Below, piece by piece: positions 39,297-49,746 of a DNA stretch of 64,000 nt. The notes under the pieces are model-generated. The model was not told the DNA's origin. It was given only the letters and a program-made list of their open reading frames with translations, and searched no databases. The first letter of the stretch is position 1. Each line of letters opens with the position of its first letter. This stretch comes from Petrocella atlantisensis (GTDB taxonomy: Bacteria; Bacillota; Clostridia; Lachnospirales; Vallitaleaceae), in assembly GCF_900538275.1 (NCBI RefSeq), contig NZ_LR130778.1, forward strand, positions 1,054,001 through 1,118,000. Reading direction: 5' to 3'. Made by a program: the position numbers and the translations under genes.

Positions 39297-40187
39297 TTAA
39301 TTCTTTCCTTTTGAAGAACTGACGCCAAAAGCACTGCCTAAGAAACCCAAAATCAAACTTAAACTTATAATCATCAAGATTAGATTTTGCATAACACTAC
39401 CTTGATCCGGCATGGGTATAAATGGTAATGGACCTGAAACTTGTGTATAAATCTCACTTAATACAAAATGGCTTAATATGAGTGACAATAACCCACCTGT
39501 AAGTGTCATACCAATACCTTCTATATAAAATGGAAGTGCAATGAAATATTTGGGTGCGCCCAAAAGTTCAAGGGTATTGATTTGTTCTCTATGATGGTAG
39601 ATGCCTTGCCTAATGATATGAGACATAATCACCAAAGTTGTAATGCCCACTGCCGTTAATGCTAAATAACTAATCAAATTAAGAACATCTGACATATGAC
39701 TAAGTCGATTCAACACTTCTTTATTGTCCCTAACCAAATCAACATTCTCCATTTGACTGAGTCGTCCTACTATTATATCGATTTCACTAAGTTCTATGCC
39801 CACTTCCAAAAAAGCGTCAAAAGGGTTATCTTCAAAAAAAGACAGTACCTGAGCATCATCGCCTAATACTCTTTCCATGCGCTCATAAGCCTCTTCCTCA
39901 TTAATCAGATTGACCGATTTCACACCTTGCACATTGGTGATGGATTTGGTCATTTCTTTAATTTGCCCATCTGTCAGACCTTCTTGAAAGTAAACACTGA
40001 TTTCTGATTCACCTTTGATGGCTTCCGTAACTGAACTGCTGATGTTCCACCCTGCAATAATCAAAGTCAAAACAAAAAAAATCAGACCTGTGCTTAATAA
40101 GGAGAAGATATTGGATATTAAGTTTAAGCGAAAAATGTCGATTGATTCTTTGATGAAATAACGAAAGTTGTAAATATAAGTTTTCAA
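39297..40187 (-). CDS. ftsX: Cell division protein FtsX
   Basis: Protein of 296 residues with the FtsX layout: an N-terminal cytoplasmic helix, TM1 (about 22-45), an extracellular domain of about 115 residues (SEISVYFQEGLTDGQIKEM to LSHMSDVL), then TM2 to TM4 around the conserved EQINTLELLGAPKYFIALPFYIEG. With FtsE it couples ATP hydrolysis in the cell to activation of a wall hydrolase outside. The start overlaps ftsE by 4 bases. Confidence 0.93.
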   Translation of the reverse strand: MKTYIYNFRYFIKESIDIFRLNLISNIFSLLSTGLIFFVLTLIIAGWNISSSVTEAIKGESEISVYFQEGLTDGQIKEMTKSITNVQGVKSVNLINEEEAYERMERVLGDDAQVLSFFEDNPFDAFLEVGIELSEIDIIVGRLSQMENVDLVRDNKEVLNRLSHMSDVLNLISYLALTAVGITTLVIMSHIIRQGIYHHREQINTLELLGAPKYFIALPFYIEGIGMTLTGGLLSLILSHFVLSEIYTQVSGPLPFIPMPDQGSVMQNLILMIISLSLILGFLGSAFGVSSSKGKN

Positions 40188-40861
40188 TGGGATTTGCCTT
40201 GCCTTTCAATATTCACGCTGCCTCGATTCATATGAATGTAGGTGGCATGAGCATGTCCTTCTATTAAATGAGTTGCATGGGTGGTCATAATAACCGCTGT
40301 ATCTTGCGTTCTGAAGGATGCTAAAAGCTCTAACATCTTAATAGCGTTATCCCGATCCAAATTACCGGTAGGCTCATCTGCCAAGATAAGTGCAGGTTTT
40401 CTAGCGACTGCTCTTGCAATGGCTACCCGTTGACATTCTCCCCAAGAAAGGTAGTCTACTTTAATGTTTAACTTTTCCTTAAGTCCTACCTTGATGAGTA
40501 CAGATTGTGCTTCTTCTTCTATTTGACTTGGTGTCATGCCGATAAACCGCATCCCCAATTTAACATTGTCCATGGCGGTTTTTCCTTTGATTAATCTAAA
40601 TTCTTGAAAAATCGGACCAATCTTGTGACGCATCTTATTGATGCTTTTGGTGTTACCCCTTTTAATCTCTTCTCCAAGTATATTTAATGTGCCACCTGTC
40701 GGATACTCGCTTCCAATGAGCAATTTAAGCAGACTTGTTTTACCTGATCCGCTAGCACCGGTAATATAAACCAATTCCCCTGCACCAACTTTTATATCAA
40801 AGGGCTTAACGGCTACTGTGCCATCACTATAAATCAACTCTAAATCATGTGCCTCTATCAT
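40184..40861 (-). CDS. ftsE: Cell division ATP-binding protein FtsE
   Basis: Protein of 225 residues. Walker A GASGSGKTSLL, Q-loop GPIFQEFRLI (the FtsE hallmark FQ-(D/E)-(F/Y)-RL), signature YLSWGECQRVAIARAVA, Walker B LILADEPTGNLD and H-loop MTTHATHLIE. The signature reads LSWGE in place of LSGGE, a substitution of the first glycine worth noting. It lies between the coiled-coil partner gene and ftsX. Confidence 0.93.
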   Translation of the reverse strand: MIEAHDLELIYSDGTVAVKPFDIKVGAGELVYITGASGSGKTSLLKLLIGSEYPTGGTLNILGEEIKRGNTKSINKMRHKIGPIFQEFRLIKGKTAMDNVKLGMRFIGMTPSQIEEEAQSVLIKVGLKEKLNIKVDYLSWGECQRVAIARAVARKPALILADEPTGNLDRDNAIKMLELLASFRTQDTAVIMTTHATHLIEGHAHATYIHMNRGSVNIERQGKSH

Positions 40862-40877
40862 TTTTTCTCCTTATGAA

Positions 40878-41987
40878 CTAAAATAAATTGATTTGTACCG
40901 CAAGAATTAAATCATTTTCTTTAGACTCTGCCGTCTTAATCTTATTGTTACCAATAATCGGCTTTAAGTTCAACCTGAGTCCACCGTCTTCAAAAAGTTC
41001 ATTCATTAACGTGTCATCAAGAGGCATGTCATAAAATGTGCCAGATTCCGGAATAAAAACCAGTTCCGTACCCTCTATCACTTGAAAATTCCCATTCACG
41101 CTCAAATGATTGCTTGGTACAGATAGTCTTATATAGCCTTCTTCAAACTCAAATTCCAGCCCTGGGATATCCGGATTCTCTAAAATTGCATCGTTAAATA
41201 CCTTCTCAGATATAATGGCATCAAAACCTGACATAGATAACCTGAGCTTCATAGCATCCTCTGGAAGACTGCCACTTTCAGCTAATCTTGAAAACCCTTC
41301 ACTGGCTTGTACAAACATAGGTTTAAGCACTTTCCATGCTGTACTAATCTCATAAAGGATGTTCTCAAAAAATTCTCTTTTATCTAAAAGATCCGTTAAA
41401 TAGGATTCTTTTTCTATTTTTGTGGCTTTTATTTCTTCCACGACTTCCCCAAGTCTTTTCTGCTCTTCTTCCAAGTTTGTAAGCTGATTTGCTAATGTCG
41501 CCTTTTCTACTGTCAAACTTTGTTGTACTTCCTCAAGGTGATTCAGCAATGCCCCAGTATCTTGGGTTAGGTCCCTAAGCATATTCAGTCTTCTTAAAAA
41601 ATCAGCTAAATGGTCGGAGTCAAGTAAGATTTCCAAAAATGTTCCGGCCCCTCTTTTTTGATAAGCTTTTAAAATATGCTCTAGAGTGTCCCTGTTTTCA
41701 TTAAACGCATTTTCTTCATCTATAATTCTTTTTTCTAACACTCGGATCTCACTACTATATATTTTAATATCTTTTGATAAGGTGACTTCATCCGCTTCAA
41801 GTTTCATAATTTCTTGCTCAATCAGGTACAAATCCGTCAAAATACCGGCTTCTTCCTCATTGATTTGCAAAATTTGATTTTCAGCTTCTGTAACCACGTC
41901 TACATGAACCGTGGCATAGGACCATGAATAGGCTAGCAGTACCACTACCAAAAGAATCCCTATAATTCTAAACGGGGGCTTCATCAT
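40878..41987 (-). CDS. Secreted coiled-coil protein of the FtsEX operon (probable FtsX partner)
   Basis: Protein of 369 residues; ATG at 41987 with GGAG upstream, while a GTG at 41999 overlaps that site. A single N-terminal helix (about 8-26) acts as signal or anchor. Residues 35-215 are a long antiparallel coiled coil with the hallmark KAYQKRGAGTFLEILLDSDHLADFLRR, as in the N-terminal halves of PcsB, CwlO and EnvC-like proteins. The C-terminal 150 residues (from about 220) match no hydrolase I know: no CHAP, NlpC/P60 or LytM motif is visible. It may regulate a separate hydrolase, as EnvC does. Confidence 0.78.
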   Translation of the reverse strand: MMKPPFRIIGILLVVVLLAYSWSYATVHVDVVTEAENQILQINEEEAGILTDLYLIEQEIMKLEADEVTLSKDIKIYSSEIRVLEKRIIDEENAFNENRDTLEHILKAYQKRGAGTFLEILLDSDHLADFLRRLNMLRDLTQDTGALLNHLEEVQQSLTVEKATLANQLTNLEEEQKRLGEVVEEIKATKIEKESYLTDLLDKREFFENILYEISTAWKVLKPMFVQASEGFSRLAESGSLPEDAMKLRLSMSGFDAIISEKVFNDAILENPDIPGLEFEFEEGYIRLSVPSNHLSVNGNFQVIEGTELVFIPESGTFYDMPLDDTLMNELFEDGGLRLNLKPIIGNNKIKTAESKENDLILAVQINLF

Positions 41988-42089
41988 TTTTATTTCCACT
42001 CCGATTCCTTATACACTATAAAACCCCATTCTTGTTATAACATCAACAAAAATGAGGCTATGAAAAGAAAAGCATCCATTTACATACAA

Positions 42090-42245
42090 TTAGACCTTGT
42101 TGTTTGAGCCTCCGGCTTTCTGATTAAGTTTACCTTTTTGGCTAGATCCGATTTTTTTATTCGGTATCATCTTTTGTTTGTTACTTTGTGTTGCCTTTTT
42201 CTGTTCCAATATTTTTTTCATCATTTCTTGATTTTTCTCCGACAT
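42090..42245 (-). CDS. Small basic protein of 51 residues
   Basis: ATG at 42245 lies 6-7 bases after AAAGGAG; the frame reads MSEKNQEMMKKILEQKKATQ and ends GGSNNKV. It is rich in Lys, Gln and Asn, with a helical first half and a flexible glycine-containing tail, and has no signal peptide. Similar short basic proteins are widespread in Clostridia, by general recollection, and have no known function. It is divergent from the ATP-grasp pair, whose start is 171 bases away. Confidence 0.72.
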   Translation of the reverse strand: MSEKNQEMMKKILEQKKATQSNKQKMIPNKKIGSSQKGKLNQKAGGSNNKV

Positions 42246-42416
42246 GTAAACTCCTTTTAATCTATCTTTCGTATTTATTCCTGTAAATGTTATTATAGCA
42301 TTAATTATATTTTAAATCATCATTTTTTATTATGATAACCTGATTCAATCATGTATAATGAAAATATCTTCAAATCTACAACAGAAAGGTAAGTGGCAAC
42401 ACTTAAAGGGTCAACC

Positions 42417-43319
42417 ATGAAAGGTTGGATTATCTACAAAGTATCTAAAGAAGCATTAAACGAAACACATTATGAAGTCAACCGCTTTATTGAGGAAGCG
42501 GGGAAAATGGATATAGACATTGAGGTCTATTCTCCTGATCAAATTGATATTATCGTTACAAGAGAAGACGAAAAAAGCATCTATGTCAATGGTGAATTTA
42601 CCGACCTACCTGATTTTGTGCTCCCAAGAATGGGCTCCGGTACGACTTATTTTGCGTTAGCACTAATTCGACACATTGAAAGACTGGGTATCCCATGTAT
42701 CAACACATCTCTTAGCATAGAAACGGTTAAAGACAAGCTTTTTTCTCATCAGATTTTAGCTCAACGCAACTTGCCGGTTCCAAAAACCATGCTTCTCAAG
42801 TTCCCTGTTGAGATTCCGCTTATTAAGCGTCTTTTTTCTTTTCCGATTATTATAAAAACCCTATCCGGCTCTTTAGGTAAAGGTGTTTTTATGGCCGAGA
42901 ATGAGGATGCACTTAAAAATATCACGAGAATTATAGAAATCGCCAATCCACAGCTTAACATTATTTTACAAGAAATGATGACCGATAGTCTTGGACGAGA
43001 CTTGCGCGTTTTTGTGGTTGGAGGCCGTATAATCGGATGTATGCATCGCCAAGCCGGTGACAACGATTTTCGTGCCAATTATTCTGCTGGTGGTTCCGTG
43101 ACACCCTACACATTAACACCTGCAATAGAATGGCTGGCGCTTGAGGCTACAAAAGTATTAGGGCTAGATATTTCCGGTGTGGATTTGCTTTTTGATGGTG
43201 ATCATTTCAAAATCTGTGAAGTCAATTCCTCTCCTATGTTCAAGGGTATGGAATCTTGCGTCAATGTCAATGTACCTCATGAAATATATGAATATATAAA
43301 AACACGTTTGCATGGATAA
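42417..43319 (+). CDS. RimK-like ATP-grasp ligase
   Basis: Protein of 300 residues from the ATG at 42417 (MKGWIIYK), 6 bases after AAAGGG; a GTG at 42393 with AGAAAGG is an alternative. N-terminal RimK-type domain with PDFVLPRMGSGTTYFALALI, then the ATP-grasp fold: KTLSGSLGKGVFM (P-loop region), IILQEMM, GRDLRVFVVGGRIIGCMHRQ and the metal-binding DLLFDGDHFKICEVNSSPMFKG. The family joins an amino acid to a carboxylate, as in RimK-mediated glutamylation, or makes lysine, tetrahydromethanopterin and peptide products. The partner gene 12 bases downstream suggests a two-enzyme pathway. Substrate unknown. Confidence 0.87.
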   Translation: MKGWIIYKVSKEALNETHYEVNRFIEEAGKMDIDIEVYSPDQIDIIVTREDEKSIYVNGEFTDLPDFVLPRMGSGTTYFALALIRHIERLGIPCINTSLSIETVKDKLFSHQILAQRNLPVPKTMLLKFPVEIPLIKRLFSFPIIIKTLSGSLGKGVFMAENEDALKNITRIIEIANPQLNIILQEMMTDSLGRDLRVFVVGGRIIGCMHRQAGDNDFRANYSAGGSVTPYTLTPAIEWLALEATKVLGLDISGVDLLFDGDHFKICEVNSSPMFKGMESCVNVNVPHEIYEYIKTRLHG

Positions 43320-43331
43320 TCAGGAGGCTAT

Positions 43332-44777
43332 ATGAAAATAAATTTCGAAGAACCGGCGCAATTAGTACGTCCGGGGACTTTCATACAAGAAAATCATTAT
43401 TACCATAAGGTGGTCAATGCTCAAATTAGTCCGCTCGTACTCTTTTTTCTTAATATGGATACAGACAGAATTATAGAACGTTACTGTCATCTCAATCCAA
43501 GAGTGGATAGTGATGCACTCACACAATTTCTAAACTATCGTCCTAATCATATACAGTGGTCGGGAACGGATCTTTTTCATGTAACCACCGCCAACGGAAA
43601 AAGACAGATGGTTGTCATAGAAACCAATTCATCACCCTCCGGTCAAAAATCAATGCCATTATTATTTGATCAAGAAGAAATGGGTAGCTATCAACGTCTT
43701 ATTGAAACATCCTTCTTACCCTTCGTCAAAGAAAAACGTGTGGTGAGCGGTCATTATGCCGTGATCTATGATAAAAATGAAATGGAAGCTTCCGGATATG
43801 CTGCCGCACTTGCACAAATCACCGGAGAAGATGTCTATTTAGCTTCTTTTTATGATGGTGATCCAAATCCTAGTGTTAGGTTTGTGGATGAGGTTATGGA
43901 GGTCCGTGACCAGAATGCTAACTGGTTCCCCATCAAAGCCGCTATACGCTATGTAACCCAGACCCCTTGGAACCGTATTCCTGTCAAATCAAAAACGCTC
44001 ATATATAACCCCATTATCGCATGTCTTGCTGGTGGTCGAAACAAGCGAATGGCAGCCAAGGCCTATGATTTTTACAATGGAGATCTCAAAAACCATGGTC
44101 TTAAAATAAATACACCGGAAACCATCAAAGATGTAAAACTTCATGAAATTCCACTATGGGTGGATCGATTTGGCGGACATGCTGTAATAAAAAATCCATA
44201 TAGCAATGCAGGACAAGGCGTCTATACGATCACTTGTAAGCAGGAACTGGAGCATTTTATGTCTTTAAGCCATCCTTACGAGGATTTTATCGTACAGAGC
44301 CTCATTGGCAATTACCACTGGAGTACCAATAGTAGTGATGGTCTTTATTACCATGTAGGCATGGTCCCAAATAAAAAGAAAGAAATCTACGTAGCCGATT
44401 TAAGGTTTATGATTGCTTCAACGCCAAATGGCTATCGTCCGATGGCTATGTATGCCAGAAGAGCTGAAAAACCTCTAACGACCAACCTAGACTCTACAGA
44501 GGACTCCTGGCAAATGCTTGGTACGAACTTGTCCATAAAAATGATAGATGGATGGGCAAGTGAAACCGGTCGACTTAAGATGGTGGATCAAAAAGACTTT
44601 AACCAGTTAGGCCTTAGTCTCGACAGTCTAATTGAAGGCTACATCCAATCCGTATTATCCACAATCGCCATCGACAAATTGGCAGCAGAGCTTATCAATA
44701 CCAAAAAACAATTACGAAGAAAACTCTTCATGGCCATCAACGGTGACCCCATACTCATGGACGAAATCTTGTCATAA
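43332..44777 (+). CDS. Uncharacterised protein, ATP-grasp-like, partner of the RimK-type ligase
   Basis: Protein of 481 residues, translated from an ATG after AGGAGG. No signal peptide or membrane segment. Suggestive segments are VVIETNSSPSGQKSMPL, which resembles the E-x-N-S-S-P metal motif of ATP-grasp enzymes but lies early (about 95-115), and HAVIKNPYSNAGQGVYTI (about 285-302), which looks like an ATP-grasp glycine loop, followed by DFIVQSLIGNYHW and YYVADLRFMIAS-type strands (EIYVADLRFMIAS). I do not recognise a characterised family. The order of the motifs suggests a permuted or divergent ligase. Likely acts with the upstream ligase. Confidence 0.7.
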   Translation: MKINFEEPAQLVRPGTFIQENHYYHKVVNAQISPLVLFFLNMDTDRIIERYCHLNPRVDSDALTQFLNYRPNHIQWSGTDLFHVTTANGKRQMVVIETNSSPSGQKSMPLLFDQEEMGSYQRLIETSFLPFVKEKRVVSGHYAVIYDKNEMEASGYAAALAQITGEDVYLASFYDGDPNPSVRFVDEVMEVRDQNANWFPIKAAIRYVTQTPWNRIPVKSKTLIYNPIIACLAGGRNKRMAAKAYDFYNGDLKNHGLKINTPETIKDVKLHEIPLWVDRFGGHAVIKNPYSNAGQGVYTITCKQELEHFMSLSHPYEDFIVQSLIGNYHWSTNSSDGLYYHVGMVPNKKKEIYVADLRFMIASTPNGYRPMAMYARRAEKPLTTNLDSTEDSWQMLGTNLSIKMIDGWASETGRLKMVDQKDFNQLGLSLDSLIEGYIQSVLSTIAIDKLAAELINTKKQLRRKLFMAINGDPILMDEILS

Positions 44778-44804
44778 AATACACTTAAGTAAATTAGAGA
44801 ACAC

Positions 44805-44839
44805 AAAAAAAGTCATCCCCCCCCGGAATGACTTTTTTT
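44805..44839. terminator. Bidirectional terminator after the ATP-grasp pair
   Basis: AAAAAAAGTCAT (44805-44816) with ATGACTTTTTTT (44828-44839) and an 11-base loop with eight consecutive C residues. It also serves the converging glp genes. Confidence 0.88.
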
Positions 44840-44849
44840 ATACCTTACT

Positions 44850-45224
44850 TTATGAATTCTTTTTACTCATACTTCTTGTTGCGACTACGTTAACACCTGT
44901 TCCCAATAAGTTTTCGATAATAACCTGTCTTACTTTTACGGGTGCTTCAACAACAACTTTATTAATTTCATCCATTGCTTCAAAAATCAAACCTTTTGGA
45001 ATCTCTTCTTCCGTAAATACTGGTAAACGATTTAAGAAGCCGTCTTTAATGGCAACCGTTGTACACAATGATCTGGTTGGATGTGTCAACTCTGCTTTGG
45101 CATACACTGGTCCACGCTTACATGCATTACCAGTGACTATAAATTCATCTCCGTTTTGTTCAACTTCCATCAAACATCCAACGGGACATGCGATACATAC
45201 TAATTCAATTTTATTCTCTAACAT
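44850..45224 (-). CDS. DUF1667 cysteine-motif protein of the glycerol-3-phosphate dehydrogenase cluster
   Basis: Protein of 124 residues. The first ATG (45233) directly abuts GGGGAGG, so the ATG at 45224 (MLENKIELVCIACPVGC) is favoured. Cysteines in CIACPVGC, GNACKRG and SLCTT suggest an Fe-S or zinc site near the N-terminus. DUF1667 proteins are found with the GlpA-type dehydrogenase and the FAD/NAD oxidoreductase encoded just upstream, and probably complete the complex. The start overlaps the end of that gene slightly or abuts it. Confidence 0.85.
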   Translation of the reverse strand: MLENKIELVCIACPVGCLMEVEQNGDEFIVTGNACKRGPVYAKAELTHPTRSLCTTVAIKDGFLNRLPVFTEEEIPKGLIFEAMDEINKVVVEAPVKVRQVIIENLLGTGVNVVATRSMSKKNS

Positions 45225-45225
45225 C

Positions 45226-46488
45226 TTATGCATCCTCCCCTACAATAGAAAATACCAGTTCGCCTTCAGCTTTAGCCAAATCGGAAGGTTTTAGTTTAAC
45301 TTGTTCCATTTCACCCGGCGCTAAATGGCGTCGTTTGATTGACTTAATCACTGTATCTCCTGATTTTACTTCTAAACGCATATTGGAGTATACATTATTC
45401 ACACGCATGAACATCACCAATTCATCTTCAACATTATCCACCAATATCTTGCTTGGCACAACATAAGTGATACCAAAGCCTGTGTTGGCTTCAACAACCT
45501 TACCTTCTGTTGCTTTTTCATCCTTAATATATTTTGCAGCATTAAGACCGGCACGACGACTTTCTTGAGTAACAAAGTCAACAAGGTCGTGTACATGAAC
45601 AACATTTCCACAAGCAAAAATACCTTCAACGCTGGTTTCCATAGACTCATTAACAAATGGCCCTGAAGTAACCGGATTAAGCTTGATACCCGCTTTCTTA
45701 GAAAGCTCATTCTCAGGAATCAATCCAACCGAAAGTAACAATGTATCCACTTCATATTCTTTTTCAGTACCGGGAATCGGTCTGAAATTCTCATCCACTT
45801 TTGCAACAATGACCTTTTCAAGGCGATCTTTACCTTCGATCTTAACAATAGTATGGCTCAGTAACAATGGGATATTATAGTCATCTAAACACTGAACGAT
45901 ATTACGCTTCAATCCACCGGAGAATGGCATCAACTCAGCAACACCAAGTACTTCAGCACCTTCAAGAACCATACGTCTTGCCATAATAAGTCCAATGTCA
46001 CCTGAACCTAGGATGAAAACTTTTTTACCTGGCATAAAGCCTTCCATGTTGGTGTATCTTTGCGCTGTTCCTGCTGAATAAACACCGGAAGGTCTATAGC
46101 CAGGGATGTTGATCGCACCTCTCGTACGTTCTCTACATCCCATAGCCATAATAACAGCTTTCGCTTGGAAGGTTTGGTAACCGGTTTTTGGATTGATCAC
46201 ATGCACAATTTTTTCAGGTGTTACATCAAGCACCATGGTATCGACAACATAGTTTATGTTCAATGATTTAGCTTCTTCAATAAAACGCTCTGCATATTCA
46301 GGTCCTGTTAATTGCTCCTTAAATATATGAAGCCCAAAACCGTTGTGGATACATTGCTGTAAAATACCACCAACTTCACGGTCTCTTTCTATAATCAAAA
46401 TACTATCAACACCGTTTTTATTTGCCTCTATAGCGGCAGCTAAACCTGCAGGTCCACCACCGACAACAATCAAATCATAATTTTGCAT
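45226..46488 (-). CDS. FAD/NAD(P)-dependent oxidoreductase of the glycerol-3-phosphate dehydrogenase cluster
   Basis: Protein of 420 residues with two dinucleotide sites: VVGGGPAGLAAAIEANKNG for FAD at the N-terminus and ILGSGDIGLIMARRMVLEGAE for NAD(P) near residue 155. Further features are GCRERTRGA, EGIFACGNVVHVHDLVD (second FAD motif) and a C-terminal beta-rich region of about 100 residues. It likely passes electrons from the GlpA-like flavoprotein encoded 16 bases upstream. The same trio (dehydrogenase, oxidoreductase, DUF1667) recurs in anaerobic Firmicutes. Confidence 0.88.
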   Translation of the reverse strand: MQNYDLIVVGGGPAGLAAAIEANKNGVDSILIIERDREVGGILQQCIHNGFGLHIFKEQLTGPEYAERFIEEAKSLNINYVVDTMVLDVTPEKIVHVINPKTGYQTFQAKAVIMAMGCRERTRGAINIPGYRPSGVYSAGTAQRYTNMEGFMPGKKVFILGSGDIGLIMARRMVLEGAEVLGVAELMPFSGGLKRNIVQCLDDYNIPLLLSHTIVKIEGKDRLEKVIVAKVDENFRPIPGTEKEYEVDTLLLSVGLIPENELSKKAGIKLNPVTSGPFVNESMETSVEGIFACGNVVHVHDLVDFVTQESRRAGLNAAKYIKDEKATEGKVVEANTGFGITYVVPSKILVDNVEDELVMFMRVNNVYSNMRLEVKSGDTVIKSIKRRHLAPGEMEQVKLKPSDLAKAEGELVFSIVGEDA

Positions 46489-46504
46489 AGTTTCGTCCTC
46501 TCTT

Positions 46505-47947
46505 TTATTCTTCTACGTTTTTAGTTCTGCCGGTTAATATGTATGCCTTAGGTGAGTCGTAGCTAACTTGGTTCATTGGTTTACCAAGTTCTCTAGATAG
46601 AATCTCAATAACACGTGGCTCACAGAAACCACCTTGACAACGTCCCATACCTGCTCTTGTACGTTTCTTAACAGATTTTACTGTAGTTGCTCCTACATTA
46701 CGATGTATAGCATCCATGATTTCGCCTTCTGTAACCGTTTCACATCTACATATAACACGACCATAAAGAGGATTCTCTTTAACTAAAGCTGCTTTTTCAT
46801 CAGCATCCAACTCATCAAAACGAATAAATGGACGACGCACTGGATTAAAGGATGGGTTGGCTTCAAAGCCACCGTTTCTTTCTTTAATCTGGTCTGCAAT
46901 AAATACCGCTACAGCAGGTGCTGCAGACAAACCTGGAGATTCAAAGCCACCTACATTGAAAAAGCCTTGTACATCCGGTGTTTCACCAAGTACAAAATCA
47001 TGGGTTGTAGAAGTAGCTCTTAGTCCTGAGAAAGAACGAATAACTTTCCTATTATCTATTTTACTGGTTGTTAGGGCAGCAGCCTCACGAATCATAGCAA
47101 GTTCAGGCGCTGTTGTACTTACATCTTCTTTATCATCTACAAATACTGAGTCCGGTCCAATAAGTAGGTTTCCGTGAACCGTTGGTGCAACCAAAATACC
47201 TTTACCGACATCTGAAGGACATTGGAAAAGCACTGTATTAACCAGGTTGCCTATATCTTTATCCATGATGAAATATTGACCTTTTCTAGCTTGTATCTCA
47301 AAAGTTGGTGCCGCAATCATATTGTTGATTTTATCTGAGAATACACCTGCTGCATTGACCACATATTTGGTTTGGAAATCTTGTTTGTCTGTTTTTACAG
47401 TAAACACATCTCCGTCTTTTTTAATATCTTCAACTGTCGTATTCAAAAACAATTCGGCACCGTTATCCATAGCATTTTCCATACAGGCTATCGCTACTTC
47501 CCATGAAGAAATGATGCCGGCTGTTGGTGCGTATAACGCTCCAAAAATAGTATCATTAATATTGGGCTCCATCTCAAGAACTTCTTCTTTAGTTAGTAAC
47601 TTTTGATCCGGAACACCGTTTTCAATACCTCTTTCATAAAGAAGCTCAATAGTTGCTAAGTCTGCTTCTGAAAAAGCAAGTACGAGTGATCCAACTCTTT
47701 TAAATGGAATGTCTAATTCTTCCGTGAGTTGTGTGTACATCGCATTACCTTTTGCATTAAATTTACCTTTGTTCTTATAGGGTTCAGCATCATACCCAGC
47801 ATGAATAATGGCACTGTTTGCCATGGTTGTTTCATTTGCAACGTCGTTTTCTCTGTCGATAACCGCTATTTTTAGCTTATACCTTGACAACTCTCTTGCA
47901 ATAGACGTGCCGGCTACACCAGCACCAATTATTACTACATCATACAT
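46505..47947 (-). CDS. Glycerol-3-phosphate dehydrogenase-like FAD enzyme (GlpA type) with BFD-like Fe-S domain
   Basis: Protein of 480 residues. The N-terminal FAD site is VVIIGAGVAGTSIARELSRY, with the DAO-fold body containing NSAIIHAGYDAEPYKNKGKF and GLRATSTTHDFVLG. The C-terminal 90 residues form a BFD-like [2Fe-2S] domain: VICRCETVTEGEI and GMGRCQGGFCEPRV. It oxidises glycerol 3-phosphate to dihydroxyacetone phosphate with electrons going to a partner. The setting downstream of glpK supports this, although the protein could act on a related hydroxy acid. RBS GGAGG. Confidence 0.87.
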   Translation of the reverse strand: MYDVVIIGAGVAGTSIARELSRYKLKIAVIDRENDVANETTMANSAIIHAGYDAEPYKNKGKFNAKGNAMYTQLTEELDIPFKRVGSLVLAFSEADLATIELLYERGIENGVPDQKLLTKEEVLEMEPNINDTIFGALYAPTAGIISSWEVAIACMENAMDNGAELFLNTTVEDIKKDGDVFTVKTDKQDFQTKYVVNAAGVFSDKINNMIAAPTFEIQARKGQYFIMDKDIGNLVNTVLFQCPSDVGKGILVAPTVHGNLLIGPDSVFVDDKEDVSTTAPELAMIREAAALTTSKIDNRKVIRSFSGLRATSTTHDFVLGETPDVQGFFNVGGFESPGLSAAPAVAVFIADQIKERNGGFEANPSFNPVRRPFIRFDELDADEKAALVKENPLYGRVICRCETVTEGEIMDAIHRNVGATTVKSVKKRTRAGMGRCQGGFCEPRVIEILSRELGKPMNQVSYDSPKAYILTGRTKNVEE

Positions 47948-48044
47948 TTTATTGCCTCCTTAAAAGTGTTTTCAATATGTTCCATCTATTGTAATTATTT
48001 GATCTGAAAAACCTAGCCTTCAGTTTATCACATCAAATAATTGA

Positions 48045-48091
48045 TAAAAAAGGCCGCACATATCCAGTAAGTCTGAAAAGATGTACGGCCT
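48045..48091 (-). terminator. Terminator after glpK
   Basis: Read leftward, AGGCCGTACAT pairs with ATGTGCGGCCT (one mismatch) and is followed by TTTTTT. It separates glpK from the dehydrogenase genes, which may be reached by read-through. Confidence 0.8.
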
Positions 48092-48149
48092 CTCAATATG
48101 ATGCCATTTACTACTCTTTAATTATCTCTCTATACCGATACGCTTTTTA

Positions 48150-49634
<1,485 letters not shown>

Positions 49635-49746
49635 CTAAATACCTCCATATTATATTGTTATACCTTCTATGCAGTTACCCGTAATTTATTTCATTAATCT
49701 CTATTAAAGTTCTTATATTGTTAATTGGCTATGATCCGTTTGTTAC

